Of a stretch of 64,000 nucleotides of DNA, positions 60,845-64,000 are shown one piece after another (positions within the stretch are counted from its first letter, which is position 1; every line of letters begins with the position of its first letter). Under the pieces are notes generated by a model. That model ran no database searches and was not told the origin of the DNA. It worked only from the letters and a program-made list of their open reading frames with translations. The position numbers and the translations under genes were made by a program. Location: assembly GCF_042683405.1 (NCBI RefSeq), contig NZ_JBHUJS010000014.1:251425-315424 (forward strand). The letters run 5' to 3'. The stretch comes from Telluria sp042683405 (GTDB taxonomy: Bacteria > Pseudomonadota > Gammaproteobacteria > Burkholderiales > Burkholderiaceae_D).

Positions 60845-63298
60845 ATGGATCAGGATCAGGGTGGTAACAGTGGGGACGGCTGGCGCGGCATGCACCGCCG
60901 CAGCGTGGATGCTGCCGGGTCGCGCCTGCGGGGAATGCATGCACGCCTGATGGCGCGCCCGCTGTGGCAGCGCTTCGTTTTGGTCGGGCTGTGGGGCGGC
61001 GCGGCGCTGCTGCTCGCGCTGCTGCTGTGGATACTGATCCTGATACCGCTCACGCCCGGCATCAGCGACCTGCGCCAGGCGCGCGCGGCGCAGCCGACCG
61101 TGATCGTCGGCGCCGACGGCCGCGAACTGACCAGTTTCGAAGAGGGCGTGCACGAGCATGTCCCGCTCAACAAAATCTCCCCGCACGTGATCAAGGCGCT
61201 GGTCGCAACCGAAGACCACCGCTTCTATGAGCACAGCGGCATCGACTTCCGCCGAACGGTCGCGGCGCTGGTCTACAGCGCGGGCGGCGACCGCCAGGGC
61301 GGCTCCACCCTGACGCAGCAGCTGGCTCGTAACATGTTCCCGAAGGAGATCGGGCGCTCGCGCAACATCTCGCGCAAGCTCAAGGAGATCGTCACCGCCA
61401 TCAAGATCGAATCGGCGATGAGCAAGGACGAGATCCTGGAAGCCTACCTGAACACCGTCCCGTTCCTGTATAACGCGTTCGGCATCGAAGCGGCCGCGCG
61501 CACCTACTTCGGCAAACCGGCAGCGAAGCTCGACATCCTCGAGAGCGCGACGCTGGTGGGCATGCTCAAGGGGACCAACTACTACAACCCGGTCAGCAAC
61601 CCGAAGCGTTCGCTGGAACGGCGCAACGTGGTGCTGGGCCAGCTGATGCGGCGCGGCGAAATCAGCAAGGAGCGCTTCGACGCCCTCAAGAAGCGCCCGC
61701 TGCGGCTGCGCTTCGAGCGCCAGCTGGAAAAGAACGGCAAGGACAGCGACAACCACTTCACCGCCTACGTGCGCAAGTGGCTGATCGAATGGGCCGACGA
61801 GAACGACTACAACCTGCAGCGCGACGGCCTGGTGGTGCACACCACGCTCGACCCCGAGCTGCAGGCGGCGGCCCAGAAAGCGGTCGCGCGCCAGGCCGAG
61901 ACACTGCAGGCGATCGCCGACGTCGAATGGAGCGAACCATCGGTATGGTCCTCCTCGTCCACAAGCGACTACACGGACATGCGCAGCTACGTCAAGCCGT
62001 TCGACTACTTCTGGCGCAGCCACGGCGGCCTGCTGGACGCCTTCATCCGCGAATCGGACAGCTACCGCAAGGCGGTGGAGGCGGGCGAGGATCCGAAGGA
62101 CGCCGTGAGGCGCCTGCGCGCGGACCGCGACTTCATGGCCAGCCTGCGCGCGGCCAAGACGCGCCTGGAGGCTGGCTTCGTCGCGCTCGACCCGCGCACC
62201 GGCGAGGTCAAGGCCTGGGTCGGCAGCCGCGACTTCCGGCGCGACCAGTTCGACCACGTGGCGCAGGCCGAGCGCCAGCCCGGTTCCACCTTCAAGCCGA
62301 TCGTGTACGCGGCCGCGCTGGAAAAGGGCCTGACCCCGGACCACGAGTACCGCGACGCCGTCCTCGACATCCATGCCGGCGACGGCACCGTGTGGCGCCC
62401 GACCGACATGGAAGGCACCAGCGGGCGGATGGTGCCGATGCGCGACGGCCTGGTGTACTCCAAGAACACCGTCACCGCGCAAGTCATGCAGGACGTGGGC
62501 GTGGGCGGCATCGTCAGCCTGGCGCAGGGCCTGGGCATCCGCGAGAGCAAGCTTGACCGGGTGCCTTCGCTCGCGCTGGGCACCAGCCCGGTCACGCTGC
62601 TGGAAATGGTCAATGTGTACGCGTCGATCGCCTCACAGGGCCAGTACCGCAAGCCCGTATTCGTGCGGCGCATTACCGACCGCGCCGGCAACGTCATCGC
62701 CACCTTCGGGAACGGCGCGCCGGAACAGGTCATGTCGCAGGCCTCGGCCGTCACCCTGATCGACATGATGCGCGGCGTCGTCAACCGAGGCACCGGCACG
62801 GCGGTGCGCTTCCGCTTCGGCATCTACGGCGACGTGGCCGGCAAGACCGGCACCACGCAGCGCAACGCCGACGGCTGGTTCATCCTCATGCATCCGCAGC
62901 TGGTGGGGGGCGCGTGGGTCGGCTTCAACGACAACCGCGTCACCATGCGCAGCAACTACTGGGGGCAGGGCGGCCACAACGCGATCCGCCTGGTTGGCGA
63001 CTTCTTCAAGACCACGCTCGACGCCAACAAGCTCGATCCGCGCGCCGTCTTCCCTGGCGGGCGTCCGCCCGCGCCGGCGCGCCCGCGCGTCGAAGTGGAA
63101 GAAGAGCCCGAAGAAGTGTTCGAGGACCCGGGCGAACTGCAGACCGAGGACGGCCAGCCGGCCGACCCGTACCAGCCTACCGAGCCGCTGCCCGACCCCG
63201 AAGAAGTCCAGGTCGAAGAAATCGACCCGCCGGTCGAGCAGTCACCACCGCCGCCGGCCCCTCCCATCCAGGAACCCGAAGCCACCATCGAAGGCTAA
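60845..63298 (+). CDS. Bifunctional penicillin-binding protein 1 (transglycosylase/transpeptidase)
   Basis: Class A PBP of 817 residues: one transmembrane helix (about 45-68), a GT51 glycosyltransferase domain (EDHRFYEHSGID, catalytic Glu123; GGSTLTQQLARN), and a transpeptidase domain with SxxK (Ser481, GSTFKP), SxN (Ser539-Lys-Asn541) and KTG (667-669). The acidic, proline-rich tail (after about residue 735) is not part of either domain. It polymerises and cross-links peptidoglycan. Function is secure; whether it is the PBP1A or PBP1B orthologue is not. Confidence 0.92.
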   Translation: MDQDQGGNSGDGWRGMHRRSVDAAGSRLRGMHARLMARPLWQRFVLVGLWGGAALLLALLLWILILIPLTPGISDLRQARAAQPTVIVGADGRELTSFEEGVHEHVPLNKISPHVIKALVATEDHRFYEHSGIDFRRTVAALVYSAGGDRQGGSTLTQQLARNMFPKEIGRSRNISRKLKEIVTAIKIESAMSKDEILEAYLNTVPFLYNAFGIEAAARTYFGKPAAKLDILESATLVGMLKGTNYYNPVSNPKRSLERRNVVLGQLMRRGEISKERFDALKKRPLRLRFERQLEKNGKDSDNHFTAYVRKWLIEWADENDYNLQRDGLVVHTTLDPELQAAAQKAVARQAETLQAIADVEWSEPSVWSSSSTSDYTDMRSYVKPFDYFWRSHGGLLDAFIRESDSYRKAVEAGEDPKDAVRRLRADRDFMASLRAAKTRLEAGFVALDPRTGEVKAWVGSRDFRRDQFDHVAQAERQPGSTFKPIVYAAALEKGLTPDHEYRDAVLDIHAGDGTVWRPTDMEGTSGRMVPMRDGLVYSKNTVTAQVMQDVGVGGIVSLAQGLGIRESKLDRVPSLALGTSPVTLLEMVNVYASIASQGQYRKPVFVRRITDRAGNVIATFGNGAPEQVMSQASAVTLIDMMRGVVNRGTGTAVRFRFGIYGDVAGKTGTTQRNADGWFILMHPQLVGGAWVGFNDNRVTMRSNYWGQGGHNAIRLVGDFFKTTLDANKLDPRAVFPGGRPPAPARPRVEVEEEPEEVFEDPGELQTEDGQPADPYQPTEPLPDPEEVQVEEIDPPVEQSPPPPAPPIQEPEATIEG

Positions 63299-63310
63299 CG
63301 ATACCTCCCG

Positions 63311-63402
63311 TTTGCGCTACATCAAACCCGGGGTCAGGCACGCCCTTCCCCTGGTGCCTGACCCCTGGTTTGCGCTATCTCAAGCGCGGGGTCAGATACC
63401 GT
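63311..63402. repeat. Family B repeat pair after the PBP gene
   Basis: GGGGTCAGGCAC (63330-63341) and GTGCCTGACCCC (63354-63365) are inverted copies. The flanking TTTGCGCTA...GGGGTCAG block also occurs again in the same orientation near 63369-63394. The core matches the family B motif inside lhr. Confidence 0.65.
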
Positions 63403-64000
63403 CTTGAATTACAAGCCGTCGATTTAAGAAATGTGGATCAAAGGGCTTGCCTGACTTGATCACACCGTAAATGAGGTGGACAAGCTTCCTCATTACAGCG
63501 CCAATCACGGCTTTGGGAGCCATCCCGTTGGCCAACAACCGCTCGGCGAACACGTTAAGCAGCGGNNNNNNNNNNNNNNNNNNNNNNNNNNNNNNNNNNN
63601 NNNNNNNNNNNNNNNNNNNNNNNNNNNNNNNNNNNNNNNNNNNNNNNNNNNNNNNNNNNNNNNNNNNNNTGTCGAAGCGACGTACGTCCCCTAAATGTCC
63701 AAGCACCTTGGCCGCGGTAGCGCGACCAAGGCCCGGGATTGATGTGATGAGGTCTACGTCGCGCTTCAGGTCGGGATGTCGATCGATATGATCATCAATA
63801 TCCTTCTCCAGTTGGGATATCTGCTCGTCAAGCCAACGCACATGCTGGTTAACGTGCTCCACCAGCTCTGTTTGCCCCGCGAATGTGTGGGATTCTATGC
63901 GGTTGCATTCCTGCTGCCGGATGTCCTTTAATGCCAGTAGCCGGTCACTCCAGGCCCGCAACTGGCGCTGCTCCAGCGGTGGCGGCACCCAGAGGGCCGG
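63392..64000 (-). mobile_element. Partial IS110-type transposase, interrupted by an N gap
   Basis: The minus-strand frame ends at 63392 and runs off the right edge. Visible C-terminal part: LEQRQLRAWSDRLLALKDIR, DLITSIPGLGRATAAKVLGH, LLNVFAERLLANGMAPKAVI and MRKLVHLIYGVIKSGKPFD, the IS110 transposase C-terminal (Tnp_20-like) helices. The N-terminal DEDD catalytic domain lies outside the window. 104 N fall within the frame, so it cannot be judged intact or broken. The stop overlaps family B repeat sequence. Confidence 0.8.
63566..63669. other. Assembly gap (104 N)
   Basis: A run of 104 N within the IS110-type transposase; probably a scaffold join at a multicopy insertion sequence, so the true length is unknown. 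Confidence 0.97.

Overview
The window reads as chromosomal DNA of a high-GC betaproteobacterium, most likely Oxalobacteraceae of the Massilia/Telluria/Duganella type. The reasons are the gene order yceD-rpmF-plsX-fabHDG-acpP-fabF-rpoE-rseA-degP-lepA-lepB-rnc-era-recO-pdxJ-acpS-uvrC-pgsA, the sequence style of those proteins, a PEP-CTERM protein, Bug-type solute-binding proteins, and abundant GGGGACTGTCCC-type interspersed repeats. The genus is an inference; there is no rRNA here to test it.

Layout. 1-3.1 kb: tail of an unidentified gene, an EAL/HDOD signalling protein, and a convergent rsmI-like methyltransferase plus Maf pyrophosphatase. 3.2-9.8 kb: yceD, ribosomal protein L32 and the fatty-acid synthesis cluster (plsX, fabH, fabD, fabG, acpP, fabF). 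9.9-12.9 kb: a YgfX-like membrane protein, sigma-E, a very short RseA-like anti-sigma factor and a DegP/MucD protease. RseB is absent. 13-15.1 kb: a glutaredoxin-like protein, a DUF2231 membrane protein and a sorbosone-dehydrogenase-like lipoprotein. 15.4-24.1 kb: a tightly packed housekeeping run (lepA, lepB, DUF4845, rnc, era, recO, pdxJ, acpS, uvrC) with several 4-bp start/stop overlaps. 24.1-25.7 kb: a tandem repeat array, pgsA, then three identical tRNA-Gly(GCC) genes and tRNA-Cys(GCA) behind a consensus sigma-70 promoter.

25.7-36.3 kb is an accessory stretch. It holds a GNAT protein, a locally AT-richer patch with two small membrane proteins, lipoproteins, a glutaredoxin, a secreted S10 peptidase with an EF-hand partner, a PEP-CTERM protein, a truncated RlmI-like gene, several unrecognised genes, a CAT-like acetyltransferase and an orphan Xre/MbcA/ParS-type antitoxin. 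36.6-42.3 kb: an APC amino-acid permease, a repeat-rich lipoprotein, an isoprenylcysteine-methyltransferase-like protein, an ArsC/LMW-phosphatase homologue lacking its catalytic cysteine, and a divergent LysR/MFS pair. 42.4-50.2 kb: the large helicase Lhr (with an in-frame repeat-derived insertion), an outer-membrane receptor and a lipid kinase. 50.2-53.3 kb: a tripartite tricarboxylate transporter (tctC-tctB-tctA). 54-56.8 kb: glutathione-dependent formaldehyde detoxification (frmA, fghA) plus an SDR. 56.8-63.3 kb: a DUF1761 protein, a GGDEF cyclase, a Fur-box-preceded TonB-dependent receptor and a bifunctional penicillin-binding protein. The right edge holds a partial IS110-type transposase interrupted by a 104-base run of N.

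The most unusual theme is the short interspersed repeats. Family A has the core GGGGACNGTCCCC, family B has GGTGCCTGACCCC, and family C is the inverted repeat TGGCGGAATCGG/CCGATTCCGCCA. They lie between genes, form a tandem array after uvrC, abut the broken end of an rlmI-like gene, and appear inside the lhr reading frame as two 90-bp units.
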